Below are positions 1-11,389 of a stretch of DNA of 64,000 bases, in pieces. The position numbers and the translations under genes are program-made. A model generated the notes under the pieces. It saw only the letters and a program-made list of their open reading frames with translations, ran no database searches and was not told the origin of the DNA. The DNA is from Mrakia gelida (taxonomy: Eukaryota; Basidiomycota; Tremellomycetes; Cystofilobasidiales; Mrakiaceae), in contig BRON01000018.1 in assembly GCA_024345305.1 (NCBI GenBank), positions 1-64,000 on the forward strand, read 5' to 3'. The first letter of the stretch is position 1. Each line of letters opens with the position of its first letter.

Positions 1-120
1 AACCCTAACCCTAACCCTAACCCTAACCCTAACCCTAACCCTAACCCTAACCCTAACCCTAACCCTAACCCTAACCCTAACCCTAACCCTAACCCTAACC
101 CTAACCCTAACCCTAACCCT
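1..120. repeat. Telomeric repeat array (AACCCT)x20
   Basis: Twenty perfect tandem AACCCT hexamers start at base 1 with no variant repeat. This is the C-rich strand of a TTAGGG telomere, so the left edge of the window is a physical chromosome end, or an assembly edge inside the telomere tract. TTAGGG is common in filamentous and basidiomycete fungi. Confidence 0.98.
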
Positions 121-510
121 CTTATACACTCCCTTCTCACTTTCTTTACTCCAAAACCACTTCCCTACTACTACTTCACTCTCAAACCCACTCCAACTCT
201 CTTTTTCACTTTTTTCCAAATCCTCTTCCCTCCCACACCTCTCTTTTCCTACTACAACACCCTCCCACACTTTCTCAAACGTACTACATCACTTCACCTT
301 CACTTTCACTTCCTTTTCACTTTCTCTACTTCCTCAACCTCCTCACTACTTCCCCTACTCTCTTCTCCTTCTCACTCCAACTCCTCAACTTCTTCTCTCT
401 CTCTTCAATTTTCTTCACCCAAACACCTCCAAACCAACTTACCTACTACCCAACACTGTTTCTCTACTTTTTCTTCACTTTCACTACTCTACTACTCTCC
501 CACTCCTTCC
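121..510. other. Nearly G-free telomere-adjacent tract
   Basis: The plus strand is C, T and A with only two G bases before about 510, so the complement is almost C-free. The telomere repeat is G-free on the same strand, so about 510 nt in a row are essentially G-less. There is no tandem period that I can see and no open frame. Composition becomes ordinary between 511 and 750, where I see nothing identifiable. Confidence 0.85.
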
Positions 511-750
511 GTCGTACCCAACACTCTTCCAATGCGTCCTTTCCTTCCCTTCTCCAGCCCAACACCCCAGCGCTGTCCCTTGTCTCCCCGACTCATAGAC
601 GGTTTCAGCTAGTCGTTTTCACTTTCCAAGACTGTATTCATTGCTGGAAAGGAGATCAGTGGCGACTTGAGCAGGTCAGGGTGCTTCGTCAGAAGGAAGG
701 ACGTGACTGAAACAAAGAGTCATGAAACGATCCCTTTCATCTGGTATAGA

Positions 751-1978
751 TCACCTCGAGTGATTCAAAGTTGAAACCGAATTTGAATTCCCTTTCGATC
801 GCATATACCCATGACTATAGTGGTGGTTTCGTTCGTGTTCTCCTAGCCGGTGAAGAGCATTTCCACCCTTTCGCATCTTCTCGCGAGCACCCCCAGTTCG
901 GGCCCCAAGCAGCTGGAGTGGCATCAAACATATTGAGAGAACCCTCAAAGGCACTGGAGATGATCTGCGTTGGTTTCGACCAGCTGAGAGAAGATATGAG
1001 TGAGTCGAACTGGCACAAGAGGGGAGAGGACGCAACATGAACAAGGGATCACGAAACGACTTCTTCCATCTCGTATCCCTCGAGTGATTCATAGTTGAAA
1101 CCGAATTTAAATTTTCTTTCGATCACATATGCCCGCGAGTATACAGGTGCGCCCGTTCATGTTCTAGCAGCTGTCAAAGAGCGCGTCCACCATCTTACAT
1201 CCATTTGCGAGCACTCCCAACTCCTCAACAAAAGCAGCTAGAGCGACACCGAACATATTGACAGAACCGTCAAGACTACTAGAGATGATTTGGACTGGTA
1301 TCAACCGGCTCACAGAAGATTTGAGCGAGTCGGATTGGGCTGGGAGGGGAGAGGACGCGACTGGAATGAGAAGTCCTAAGTTGATCCCTTCCATCTGGTA
1401 TAGATCACCTCGAGTGATTCATAGTTGAAACCGAATTTGAATTCCCTTTTGATCGCGTATGCCCGGGAGTATATAGGTGCGCCCGTTCATGTTCTAGTAG
1501 CCGTTGAAGAGCGCGTCCACCATCTCGCACCCACTTACGAACACTTCTAACTTCGGACCCAGAGCAGCTGGAGCGGCATCGAATAAATTGGGAGAACCGT
1601 CAAGACTACTAGAGATGATCCGAATTGGTTTCGATCAGCTCAGAGAAGATTTGAGCAAGTCGAACTTGGCTGGAAGAAGGGAGGACGCGACTGGAAGGAG
1701 AAGTCCTAGATCGATCGCTTCCATCTGATGTAGATCACCTCGGGTCATAGATGGATCAAACAGGCTTTTGATTCCCTTTTGATCGCGTATGCCCGCGAGT
1801 ATATAGGTGCGCCCGTTCATGTTCTAGTAGCCGTCAAAGAGCGCGTCCACCATCTCACACCCACTCGCAAGCACTCCCAACTCCTCAAAGAAAGCAGCTA
1901 GAGCGACACTGAACATACCCAGAGAGTCAGCGAAGCAATACGTGATCATAGGTAGGTCATCTAGCAGTGCCACGGAAG
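751..1978. repeat. Subtelomeric ~330 bp tandem satellite, about 3.7 copies
   Basis: The phrase CGAGTGATTCA followed by AGTTGAAACCGAATTT recurs at about 757, 1081 and 1411, with a degenerate start at 1741, giving periods of 324-330 bp. The last copy stops at 1978, where TLH unit 1 begins. Copies differ by many substitutions, so the array is not fresh. A plus-strand frame with peptides such as EPSRLLEMI and GEDAT stays open through the copies. It may be a remnant exon, but no start, stop or splice pattern proves a gene. Confidence 0.8.
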
Positions 1979-2651
1979 AACTGACGAACGTCGAAGGGAG
2001 GCAAGGTCGAGATGGAGGGAAGGGGAGGAGAGGTGAGCTCAACGCAAGCCGACTCGACGACCGAGAGAGGCCTTCCAACACTCCTACAGTATCCCTCTAC
2101 TTCTCCACCTATGAGCCCACTATATATAAGCCGTATGAATTCGCCAGAAGGGAGGAAAGGGAGCAAGAACTCGTCTCGACAGCTTCGACAAAGGAAAGGA
2201 AGGAGAAAGGTCGAGCTGCCAGCGCATGGAGTGGGGAGGTCGAGGGAGGGAGAGGTGGAGCAAGAGGGGTAGTGGGAGTGTTTCGCGATGGAAGAGGAGG
2301 TATACTAGAGTGGTAGGAAAGAAAGAACGAGAGGATAGAGTTGGTACGAGAGTCTCAGCAGCATCGGATGCATGGGAGGAAGGAGAGTCAAGCTCAACAA
2401 GACTGCATGAGCGAGGAGCCTCAACCGTATACATCCCTCGAAATCTGAGACCTCCCACCTAGGCACCCTAGCTGCCCTACTATACCCCCGAAGTCCCATT
2501 GCGATCCGAGCAAGAGGTGAGGAGAACGGAAGGAGAGAAGATGGAGGGAAGGAAGGGGAGGAGGTGGAGGTGGAGCTCACATTGATCGAGCTCATTTTCT
2601 CCTGCATCCAGCCCTGGCGAAAGATAAAAAGTGGATAGGGTTGGTCCTATA
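1979..2651. other. Left end of TLH unit 1, no clear gene
   Basis: This purine-rich stretch is repeated in unit 2 at 11390-12062. It lies downstream of the small TLH-leader gene and may hold its 3' UTR or further exons. Minus-strand frames are open in places but have no recognisable domain. A TATATATAAG box at 2121-2130 (also at 11532) could serve a rightward transcript, but I see no gene for it. Confidence 0.45.
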
Positions 2652-2941
2652 CTACCATAGACTCATAATGGAGAAGGAGGGGCAAGGGGGAAGCGCATGT
2701 ATAGAGCGAGGGGCAAGGGAAGATGGGGGTTGAGCTTGAACGAACGAGAGGGCCCTTCCATCGACAGGTTCGCTGCCGCTGCGCAACGACTCTAGCAGTA
2801 ACTCGAAATCTGAAAACAGATTAGCCAGGAGGCCGGGTATAGAGAACACGTTCCCTCTTCGAGCGAGCAAATTTTCTTACCACGAGGCTCAGACTCGCAT
2901 AGGAGAAAGGAGGAGGAGCTGGGAGGTGAGCTTGAGCTCAT
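2652..2941 (-). CDS. Small protein sharing the TLH leader and N-terminus (unit 1)
   Basis: The sequence around 2750-3030 is a second copy of the TLH promoter, 5' UTR, exon 1, intron 1 and start of exon 2. Exon 1 runs 2941 to 2881 (M-S-S-S-S-P-P then CESEPR). Intron 1 has a GTAAGA donor, a CTGGCTAATC-like branch region and a TTTTCAG acceptor. Exon 2 runs 2809 to 2652 and ends at TAG. The predicted product is about 71 residues. The first ~40 match TLH (DFELLLESLRSGSEPVDG); the rest is a proline-rich tail ending in SIMSLW. No known domain. It lies directly behind the TLH stop, so its promoter abuts the TLH 3' end. It could be a decoy peptide, a regulated readout of the TLH promoter, or a by-product of duplication. 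A longer spliced form is possible. Confidence 0.45.
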
Positions 2942-3103
2942 ACCTTTCAACCTCGAGACGTCGGCAAATCTTCACTCTAGAGCTAAGCCCTCTTTACGGG
3001 ACATACTAGAGCTATGTACCAACGACTCCAACTTCAGACAAGAGACATCAAAGAGAACCGGAGAAGAAACGAAAGCGGAACAGAAAGAGGAGGACACGAG
3101 TTA

Positions 3104-6100
3104 CTACGTAGGGCGAGAGACAGTCTTGTAGAACCAGAGGAGGAGAAGAGCAGCGTTGGTGAAAGGAAGTGTAGGGGAGAGCAAACCTAGCCAGAACGAG
3201 AACTCCACGTCCTTCTCCTTCGTGATCTTCCACTTGTAATATTCCCTCGTCCCCAGCAGTATCCCTTCTCCGTCAGACACCCACCCCCAGTCTGATCCAA
3301 TCCTCCCCTCCTCGATAGCCCTCTCCCTCCAACTCCGATCCCGGAACAGCTGCATGCAAAGAGGAACAACCATCTTCGCAGCTCTGAACGGACACCCTCC
3401 TCCCATCCCACCCTCCGCCGCCTCCTCGTGCAGCGAGATAGGGAAGAGGCATCCGAAACAGCAGTTGGAGTAGGTAAAGCGTTGAGCGGTAAGGACTGCG
3501 CATGTCTCGAGACTCCTCCAGTTGCAGCCAGTACAGTACGAGCACCTGCGAGAGAAGAGAAGAAAGCGACGTCAGAACGCGTCGCGGTCAAAAAGGAGAG
3601 GCAGACAGAATCGAAAACGTACTCTTTCTTCTTGCTGGGGCATCCGTACTTGTGGAGTGAGGTGGCGTTGGGAGAGAGTTGAGTGGTTGGGTGAAGGAGG
3701 ATGCACGACGAGCAGAGGGAGTCGAGGGTTCGGAGGAGATGGGCAAGTTCGTCGTGGAGGATGTTTGCTTGAGTATGGAGCTGACGGGATTGGAGGTAGG
3801 CTTCGGGGATCTCGGAGGAGTGAGGGATGGTAGGGAAGAGAGAGCTGATGAGGGGAGGAGAGATGGCTGAGGGGAGGAGGTTGGTGGTTCGGTGGGAGGG
3901 GAGGGAGGGAGATTGAGGAGGGGCAACGCGACGACGACGACATTCTGTACAGAGCCCACAGTCTCCCGACGAGAAATCGTTGAGCTGCTCCTCCAGTGCT
4001 TTGGCGATGCAGCTGTTTGGAGAGCGGAAGCGAGGGTCGAACCCGTTTGGGTGGTCGACGAAAAGCAGCGACTTCTTCTTTTGGAGGTCCCAGACGACGG
4101 TCTCCCAGTCTCGACCTCGACCTCCTCCCTGAACGCGCTCGGAGACTGTCCATCCTTTTGGGTGAGGAAGGAAGATGACGAGGTTGCATTGCTGGAAGAG
4201 GAAGGAAGAGAGTTCGGTTGTTGTTCTCGTCCTGACCCGACGCGACGCAAGGGGGGTTGTGTTTGACTCACCGGACAGTCCAGAGCTTGAATCCCCGCTG
4301 TTGTGCAGAACAGGTAGTCGATCCTTCCGGCTTCCCAATCCCTGCTCGTTCCATCCATCTTCCTTGTCTCCTCCACACCCGTCACCGCGTAGTAGACCTC
4401 CGTCCTCACCTCGACACCCTTCCTCTCCGCCTCCTCCACCAGCCTTCCTCGTAGCGCGTCCAGCTCCTTCTTGGTGAATCCAAAGATGATGACTGGAGCT
4501 CTAGGAGCAGAGAGGTGACCGTTCCCGAAAGTATCCATCATCGTCTTGAAGACGTCGTCGCTGTAGTCCAGCTTCACAACGTGGAACGTGACTCCAGGAC
4601 GACGAAGAGGGAAGTTGAGCTCGGTGAGGGTTGAGTGAAGGAGTGTTCCGGCGTGTCTCCGTGCTCCCTCAGTCCAGCTGCCGGAGAGAAGGAGGAAGGG
4701 AGCTCGCGCGAGTCGAGCGAGGGAGACGTAGCCCATCGACGGCCTCCAATCCGACTGAGTCGCCCAGGTGTGAGCCTCATCCCCGACGAACTGGAGGACC
4801 TTCCCTATGGTGCCGAGGGAAGCGAGGTCCTCTCGAAGCTGCTTGTTGCCTAGCTGCTCGATCGAGATGAGGAGGACACCTCGGAGGCTGACGAGAGGGG
4901 TTTCGGGAGGGAAGGGGTGGGTGTGGACGTCGAGACTGCTGTTCCGACATCGAGCGTGAAGCGTAGCGAGGATGGAGCGGAAGGGTGTTATGAAGACGAC
5001 GAGACGACCAGTAGGGTGACTGCGGTCGAGGAGAGCTCGAAGGAGGGAGAGGAAGGTCTTGCCCGACCCAACGGGGCTGCTGAGAAGGTAATCGGTTCCT
5101 CCGCGGATGATCTTGGCAGCAGCTTCGAGCTGGTTCTCGTAGAGCTCCGCTGATGGGTTGCCGGTCCACTCCCGAAGAAGGCTGGTGATGACATCCGCTT
5201 GGGAGTAGGGAGGAGGAACGGGGAGAGGGGAGGGTTCAGGAGGAATGCGAGGAGCCGGAGGAGGAGGAGGAGGAGGGGGACTGGATCCGTCGAAGTCGTC
5301 CATGTCGTCGTCGAAGTCGACACCGTCCGTGAGAGCTTGGAGATCGAGAGGAGTCCGGCTTCTTGAGGATACCTCCACCGCACTTGATGAAAGAATCGAA
5401 CTCCTCTCCTCCTCCAAGACTGGGTCTCTCGCGCTGTCTCCTCCTCCTGACGCGTCGTCTCGACTTAGCTCCATCGGCTCGGATCCTTCGTCGTCGTACC
5501 CTGAGACTGGAGGAGGGGAGGGTGGTGCTGGTGTGGGACGTTTGAAGAGAGGTTGGGAGGAAGAGAGAGAAGAGGAGGAGGGACGCTTGGAGGAGAGCTG
5601 AAGAGAAGGAGAGGAAGAGAGACGCGTCAGTCAGGCGAGGGACGTCGCCAGAAGAGAGAACGGAGGAAGGACTCACCGACGGATGAGAGCTACGCCCAAG
5701 AAACAGATCCAGCCTGTCGGGCAAGCGGTCGATCTTGAGAACCTGCGTAGCGTAGCGGAGGAGGGGGAAGAGGAGGGTTGGTCAGAACGAGGTGTCGCGA
5801 GAGGATCGAGAACGAACATGGAGGCAAAGACTCACAGGATCCACTCCCAACGCGAGTTGATACAGGCTCACAACCCTCATCGCATTCGTCGCGTCTCCAA
5901 AAGCAGCCAAGTCCCGAATCCCACCACTGGAGTCGGTGTTTCCGTAAGCGGCCTCGTCCGTCTTGAGCGAGTGGCCTCGTTGGCTCGACTGAGTCTCCAG
6001 AGCGACGAGGAGTCCGTTGGCGTCTGATCCGAGGAGAGGGAGGATGATCCGACTGATGAAGACTTCGGCGTGTCGAACCGTTTGGAGCCCGACTCCCGAC

Positions 6101-9100
6101 GACGAGCCTGACAAGACGAAGGCGAGCTTGAGGTGGGATCTGAGGTCGGCGGCGACGATCTGCTTCCCGACACCGTTCGTCCAAAGGAACGTCCTGAAGG
6201 TGGTCTGAACGTCGAGGTTGTTGTCCAGAGGGCTGAGAGAGTGGAGGAGGGAGAGAAGGTAGAGAGCGAAGGGTTGTACGACTCCGAAGAGCTGGATGAC
6301 GAGAGGCACGAGGGTCGGCGACACGAAGCGATGGATGGTCTTCGTTCCTGTCTTGTTGACCTCCGTACGAACGGCGAGTCGGTTGGAGGTGATGAAGAGA
6401 GAGGAGCCGTGGTCGACCGTTCGGGTGAGCTGCTGAGTAACGAGTTCCGAAGCTCGACCTCCAGGGGAGGAGAGGTGGATGGCGACGAGGAGGTTGAGCT
6501 TCGCGGCGGCTAGGGAGTGAAGGAAGGCTCGGGCGTGAGGAAGGTTGAGCTGGGGTTTGAGAGGATCCGAGGGGTTTGAGATCCAGAGCTTGGAGTTGGA
6601 GAGAGAGAGGGAGAGGAGGAGAGCCTGTTGGTTCCGAGGTATCCCGAGCTTGATGCAGTTTGATGGATCCGTGAAGATCGATCCTCCAACCTCTCCCGCA
6701 ACTCCTCCGACCGTCACTCCTTCCATCGTTCGGCCAACTGCTGAGAGGTCTGCCGAGAAGGTGAGGGTCTTGATCAAGGAAGCAGCTGATGTGATGGCTC
6801 CCTTGGCTGCGTCGGCAATAGCGGTGAGGGAGATGAAGCGGTTGTAGGAGAGGAGAGGGAGGAGGTGGCCTTCGACTGGGTCGTGGAGGGGTTGGATGGA
6901 GACGACGGGTCCAGCAGCGGTGATGGCGTGGGAGATGGGATAGCGAGTAGCTCGAAGGACGACGAAGGGTGTGACTTGAGCTCCGTTGGGGTGAGCTGTG
7001 ACGAGTTCGAAGAGCGGCGAGTCGAGACTGAGAAAGAAGAAAGAGAGAGAGGTGAGCGACGCGTTTCGAAACCGCAAAGCGATCAAGACAACCGACTTAC
7101 CCTCTCGACACTGGCACTGCTCCAACCTCAGCTTCATCCAACTCCCTAACCTCTCCCCATCCAATCTCGTCCAGCACTAGGCGGTAGACGACGAGTCGAA
7201 CGAAGAACTCGCAGGACGCGAGCTGAGGTCCGAACGATCCGATCTCCCGAAAGCCTCCTCCGGCGGCGAGGGAAAGGCAGATTAGGAACTGATCTAGGAC
7301 CATCTGGCCCCGAGGAGGAGTGGATGAGTATCGAGGGGAGTAGATCGCAAGGAGGAACTGGAGAAGGGCGTCCTGAACCTCCTTCGACTCCTCGACTCCT
7401 CCTCTTCCTTCTCCTCCGAAGACCCCGTTCGGCTGGGTGAGGACGTCCCTCTGGAGGATCTGACGGAGGGTGTTGGCTGCGAGTACCATCCGCTCGGTGG
7501 TGTGCAAGGAGGGAAGGTCGATGGAGGTGGAGAAGGAGGAGGAGGAAGGAGGAGGGGAGATGATTGGAGGAGGTGCGAGCTCGCCCTGAGGGATGGGGAT
7601 GGGGTTTCGGTAGACCGTTGGCGTGACCCTGAGGGCGAAGAGGATGAGCGAGCTTGCGTCCCTGCTGTATCGTTTGAGGGTCGAATCCGCAAGCCGCGGC
7701 TTGAAGATCCTCGTCGGTCCCTTCCCTCCTCGCTCTTCCTCGACCATGTCCTCCGAGATCTGCACCGACCCATCCCCCATCCCGATCTTCCTCGCCACAG
7801 CGAACTCGCTCGGGTTCGTCCCGTACTTCCGAACCCCTAAGGCGAGATCCTGAACGTGGACCCAGACGTTTCGCAGAGGGTCGCGGTCTTCGATTCGAGT
7901 CTTGTCCGAGGATCGGTAGTTGTGGGCGGGGGAGATGGCTGAGCGAAGGATGGCGAGAGGGTAGGGTCGGATGAAGGAGCCGTAGCCGAGAGGGTTCTGG
8001 TAGACTGGTTGATGGTAGAGGGAATTGTCGAGCTTGTCGCTGGGGATGGGAAGGGAGGAGAGTATCTCGTTCTGCTGCTTGAGAAGGAAGGCTGCTGATG
8101 CCGAGAGGGGATCCGATCGTGGGACCTTGAGAGGGGGAGGAGGAACGAAGTTGGTGGAGTCGTGGGAGGGAGGAGGAACGGCGAAGGCGGGGAGGTGAGC
8201 GTCGGGGAAGAGCCGTTGGAAGTAGGCGGGAGTGGGAGCGAGGTTCGTTCCTCCGTGCCTCTTGTGACGGTGGCTTCGGAGGGAGTCGCCATCCTTGTAG
8301 ACAGCTCCACAGCTCCCACACCCTATTCCTGACCTCACAGCGAGTCCCTCGACCATAGGGAAGGTCGAGCCTGAACTCGTCGAGAGGAGGAGGCCGATCG
8401 CGTCTTGGTTGTTGGCGAGGGAAGCGTAGTCGGAGGTGTCGAGAGAGGAAGAGAGGTTGAGGAGGTGGGTGGCATCTCGGGTGAGAGTCTTCCGCTGGGA
8501 GGAGGAGAGGGACGGAGTGTGGAGTGAAAGATGGTGTCCGATGCGAGAGGGACGAACACCTCCTCCGTGGGAGTCCTCGTGGGTTGAGATGACGAGGCCG
8601 ATGCGAGTGTTGACAGCGAGAGAGGCGATATTGAGAGCGGGAGTGGCTGAAAGGAGGAAGAGGAGAAAGGTCAGGGTCGGGAAGGAAGGGGGAGAGCAAG
8701 GAGGAGGGAGGAGAAGAAGAACGAACTGGCGAGATGAGGTAGCTTCCAGAACGCGTCTCGAACGAAAGATCCTCCGATGGTGAGTCCCCTGAGGCTGTTG
8801 TTACCAGCCCTGTCGTCTCTAAGAACCGATGCTGTTGAGCCTGATGGAGGGAAGAAGGGTTTGAGGATCAGCACGAGTCCATACTCTCGAGCGAGAGAGC
8901 AAACAAGAGTGACCTAGAGAGACTCACCATCGTCCGAAGAGACCTCGCCCTCGACTCCATCCATCCCACATGCAGCACCGACTCCTCCATCTTCCGAAAG
9001 GTTCCCATCCTCCCCACCAACACCCTCACTCTCAACAACAACCTCGCGTTCCTTCCCCTTCCTCGTCCCACTCGAGCTCGACCCACTCGCACTCCCTCCA

Positions 9101-10921
9101 ACTCCCTCGCCACCACCTCGCTCGGTCTCTCCCTCTCCCTCCCCCTCGTCCATCCCAAAACCAAACCCTTCCCCATCCCCTAGGTGAGCGTTCTCCTCCT
9201 CCTCCTGTTGATCCTGTGTTGGCGGAGGGGGAGCGTCGGGTTGGGGAGAGGGAGAGGGAGAGTGAACGAGAGGAGAAGGGAAGAGCGGGTGGAGAGGTTC
9301 GGTGAGGGTGCAGATCTTCCAGTGCTTATGAAACGTGTTTGGGGTACGGGAAAAGTGAGGTTCCGAGTGAGGTCGAGGGCAGGAGAACGATCCGTTGGTT
9401 CCACGCGGCACTGAGAGGGATGGGGGAGGGAGAACGAGGGGAAGGGAGGAACGGGATGAGTGTTGGGCTTGAACGGAACCTACACGGAGAAGATGTGTGC
9501 AAGCGCACCTTTGAGACCTCCAGCAAGACGAATTTCAGCTTGATGAACATCCTTCACATGCTCGGTGAGTTTAGCAAGGGTGGAGAAGGGTGAGAGGGCA
9601 TGGCAGATCGCTCTTGAGCATGGGAAGCTCATCTGCTCGAGCACGAACGAGAGAAGGTCAATCGAAAGTCAGAACAGAACCAAGCGGAGGGTGGATGGTA
9701 TGAGAAGATTGAGGTATGCGAGGGCAACTTACGGTACTGAAGAAAGAACCTGAGAGTGCAAGGGGAAGGAGGGAGAGCGAGCGAGGTAGAGGGAAGAACG
9801 ATGGTCAGCTCGAGCTCGCAACTCCTCCTTCCTTCTCCTTCCTTCTGCAAAGGCAGGTGACACCTCATCCCACCTCCCCTACCTCTAACTGAAAGCGAAA
9901 GACTCACTTGAGTCCCACGAGAAAGTCTCTCGAGAGCTCGTTCAGCGAGGGTTCCAAAGGGGAAGGAGGTTTGGCTGAGGTCGCTTTCGAAGGAAGCTGA
10001 AGAGGGTTGTAGAATTGGATCGGATCCGTTGGATGGCTAGGAGTAGAGGAGGAGTGGGGGAGAAGTTCCTGGTGGGAGGGAAGGGGAGGAAAGAGGGTCA
10101 GCATTGAGCTCGCTCGTGGAGGAGGGAAGGGAAGGAGGAGGGGAAGACCGAGTCATGAGGGAGGGAGCCTGCTCCTCCTCCTTCCAACGAGAGACCTTCC
10201 CAGCATACATCCACGTTCTCAGTGGGTTCTTTGCACCCCAGAGGATACACTCCCAACATAGAAGCTCAAGAGAAAGGACTTCCCTTCCTTTGCGAGAGGA
10301 GGAGGGGTTGAGGAAAGGGAAGCGATGAGGAAGCGATAAGGCGAGGGAGCTCACCAAGGCTGCCGTTCAAGCACAGCTCCAGTGGGCCCTTGGGAGGGAT
10401 GCTACTCCCTCGTAGGAGCTGACAAGTTGTTGGTAGAGGGAGTGGGAAATGGGAAGGAAGTGGTCAAGGGAAGAGGTCGATGTGGTTGGGGGAGAGAGCA
10501 GCTCCGCAACTTCTCGTCGAAGACACGCGGTTGACTCGGACCTCGTCCCCTTCGGTCCACGGCTTTGTAGATCCATCGATGTATGAAACCACCCTCCCAT
10601 CGCCCAGGTCAATCCTATAGTACCAAAGAGGCAGGAGGCCCGAGAAGAGTCCAGCTGCTGTTGTAGGAGGTAAGCGAGGGAGGAGGGGGAGGGGGGAGGA
10701 GATGGGGGTTGAGCTTGAACGAACGAGAGGGCAAGTTCCATCGACAGGTTCGCTGGCGCTGCGCAACGACTCTAGCAGTAACTCGAAATCTGAAAACAGA
10801 TTAGTCAGGAGGCCGGGTATAGAGAACACGTTCCCGCTTCGAGCGAGCAAATTTTCCTACCACGAGGCTCAGACTCGCATAGGAGAAAGGAGGAGGAGCT
10901 GGGAGGTGAGCTTGAGCTCAT
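3104..10921 (-). CDS. Telomere-linked RecQ-like helicase with zinc fingers (TLH), multi-exon, unit 1
   Basis: A spliced gene read right to left. I start it at the ATG at 10921: exon 1 (10921-10861) joins through a GTAGGA...CTGACTAATC...TTTTCAG intron to exon 2 at 10789. Two C2H2-like fingers follow: CSRAIC with HVKDVH near 9528-9650, and CPRPH with HKHWKIC near 9300-9370. A third, CGSC with HRHKRH, lies near 8253-8320. Next come the conserved TLH middle region (exons 8356-7097 and 7164-5782, with LTRTVDHGSSLF) and the helicase: Walker A PVGSGKT near 5060-5080, DEAH at 4770-4781, motif V TTAGIQALDCP, then an intron, then QGGGRGRDW, a RecQ-type motif VI. A cysteine-rich C-terminus ends at 3104. 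Families of this type sit next to telomeres in many fungi and probably act in telomere recombination. Exon joins between 10600 and 9400 are not resolved. Confidence 0.75.
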
Positions 10922-11277
10922 TTCTTTCGAGCTCGAGACGTCGGCAAATCTTCACTCTAGAGCTAAGCCCTTTATACCGGACATACTAGAGCTACTAATC
11001 AACGGCCCTAGCTCTTCGCATAGCAGGAACTCGGCCTTGAATATACAGTGCAGCTAAAGAGAGGATGGAGCTCCTCCGAAAAGAACTCGCGGAAGTCAGC
11101 TCGAGCTCACCCTCTCCTTCGTTTTGAGGTACCTCTCGGGAGAATCGCTGTCGACGATGCAGATTTTGTTCTAGAGAGCTGTGCTTCTGATACATTGTGC
11201 TTCATGGGTAGATCTCGCTGGTCGTGTTTCCCGTTTGCGATTCGGTGGAAGGAGGAAGGAGAACGAAGCGACGCAAA
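10922..11277 (-). promoter_or_regulatory. TLH upstream region, unit 1
   Basis: About 350 bp between the TLH start codon and the terminal palindrome complex. It is conserved in units 2 and 3. The part next to the gene (CTCTAGAGCTAAGCC and the CGAGACGTCGGCAAATC block) is also copied in front of the small gene in both units, which marks it as the likely core promoter and leader. I see no clear TATA box. Confidence 0.5.
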
Positions 11278-11389
11278 GTCCGGGTAGTCCAAAAAGGGCT
11301 GCTGGAACGGTCGGACTACCCGGATCCGGGTAGTCGACTACACGGAATCGACCGTTCCTGGAGGCAGGAACGGGGCGCATACCCGTTAG
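11278..11389. repeat. TLH unit 1 right terminus: fourfold 7 bp palindromic module plus hairpin
   Basis: Order along plus: GTCCG, GGTAGTC (11283-11289), a 24 nt linker ending GGAACGGTCG, GACTACC (11314-11320), CGGATCCG, GGTAGTC (11329-11335), GACTACA (11336-11342, one mismatch), CGGAATCGACCGTTCC, then a hairpin CGTTCCTG-GAGG-CAGGAACG (11353-11372), then GGGGCGCATACCCGTTAG. The 7 bp word occurs four times in alternating orientation. GGAACGGTCG also pairs with CGACCGTTCC across the module. Confidence 0.9.

Larger units (their letters stand above)
1979..11389 (-). mobile_element. TLH unit 1 (complete ~9.4 kb subtelomeric element)
   Basis: Boundaries come from comparing units. The left edge (AACTGACGAACGTCG at 1979) is the same sequence that follows unit 1 at 11390. 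The right edge is GTTAG at 11389. From right to left the unit holds the terminal palindrome complex, the TLH promoter, the TLH gene, and a small gene with a copied TLH leader. Units 1 and 2 are joined head to tail with no spacer. Whether the unit moves as an element or spreads by subtelomeric recombination cannot be decided here. The conserved terminus joined to unrelated neighbours favours an element-like unit. Confidence 0.7.

Noticed and set aside
2120..9900. Long plus-strand ORFs across the TLH genes.
   Set aside because: They are antisense shadows of the TLH exons, a usual effect of GC-rich coding sequence; they have no domain of their own.
11353..11389. The hairpin a few bases before the GTTAG end looks like a Helitron 3' end.
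   Set aside because: The end is TTAG rather than CTRR, no HUH replication-initiator domain is seen, the helicase is RecQ-like and not Pif1-like, and the gene points the other way. Kept only as an analogy.
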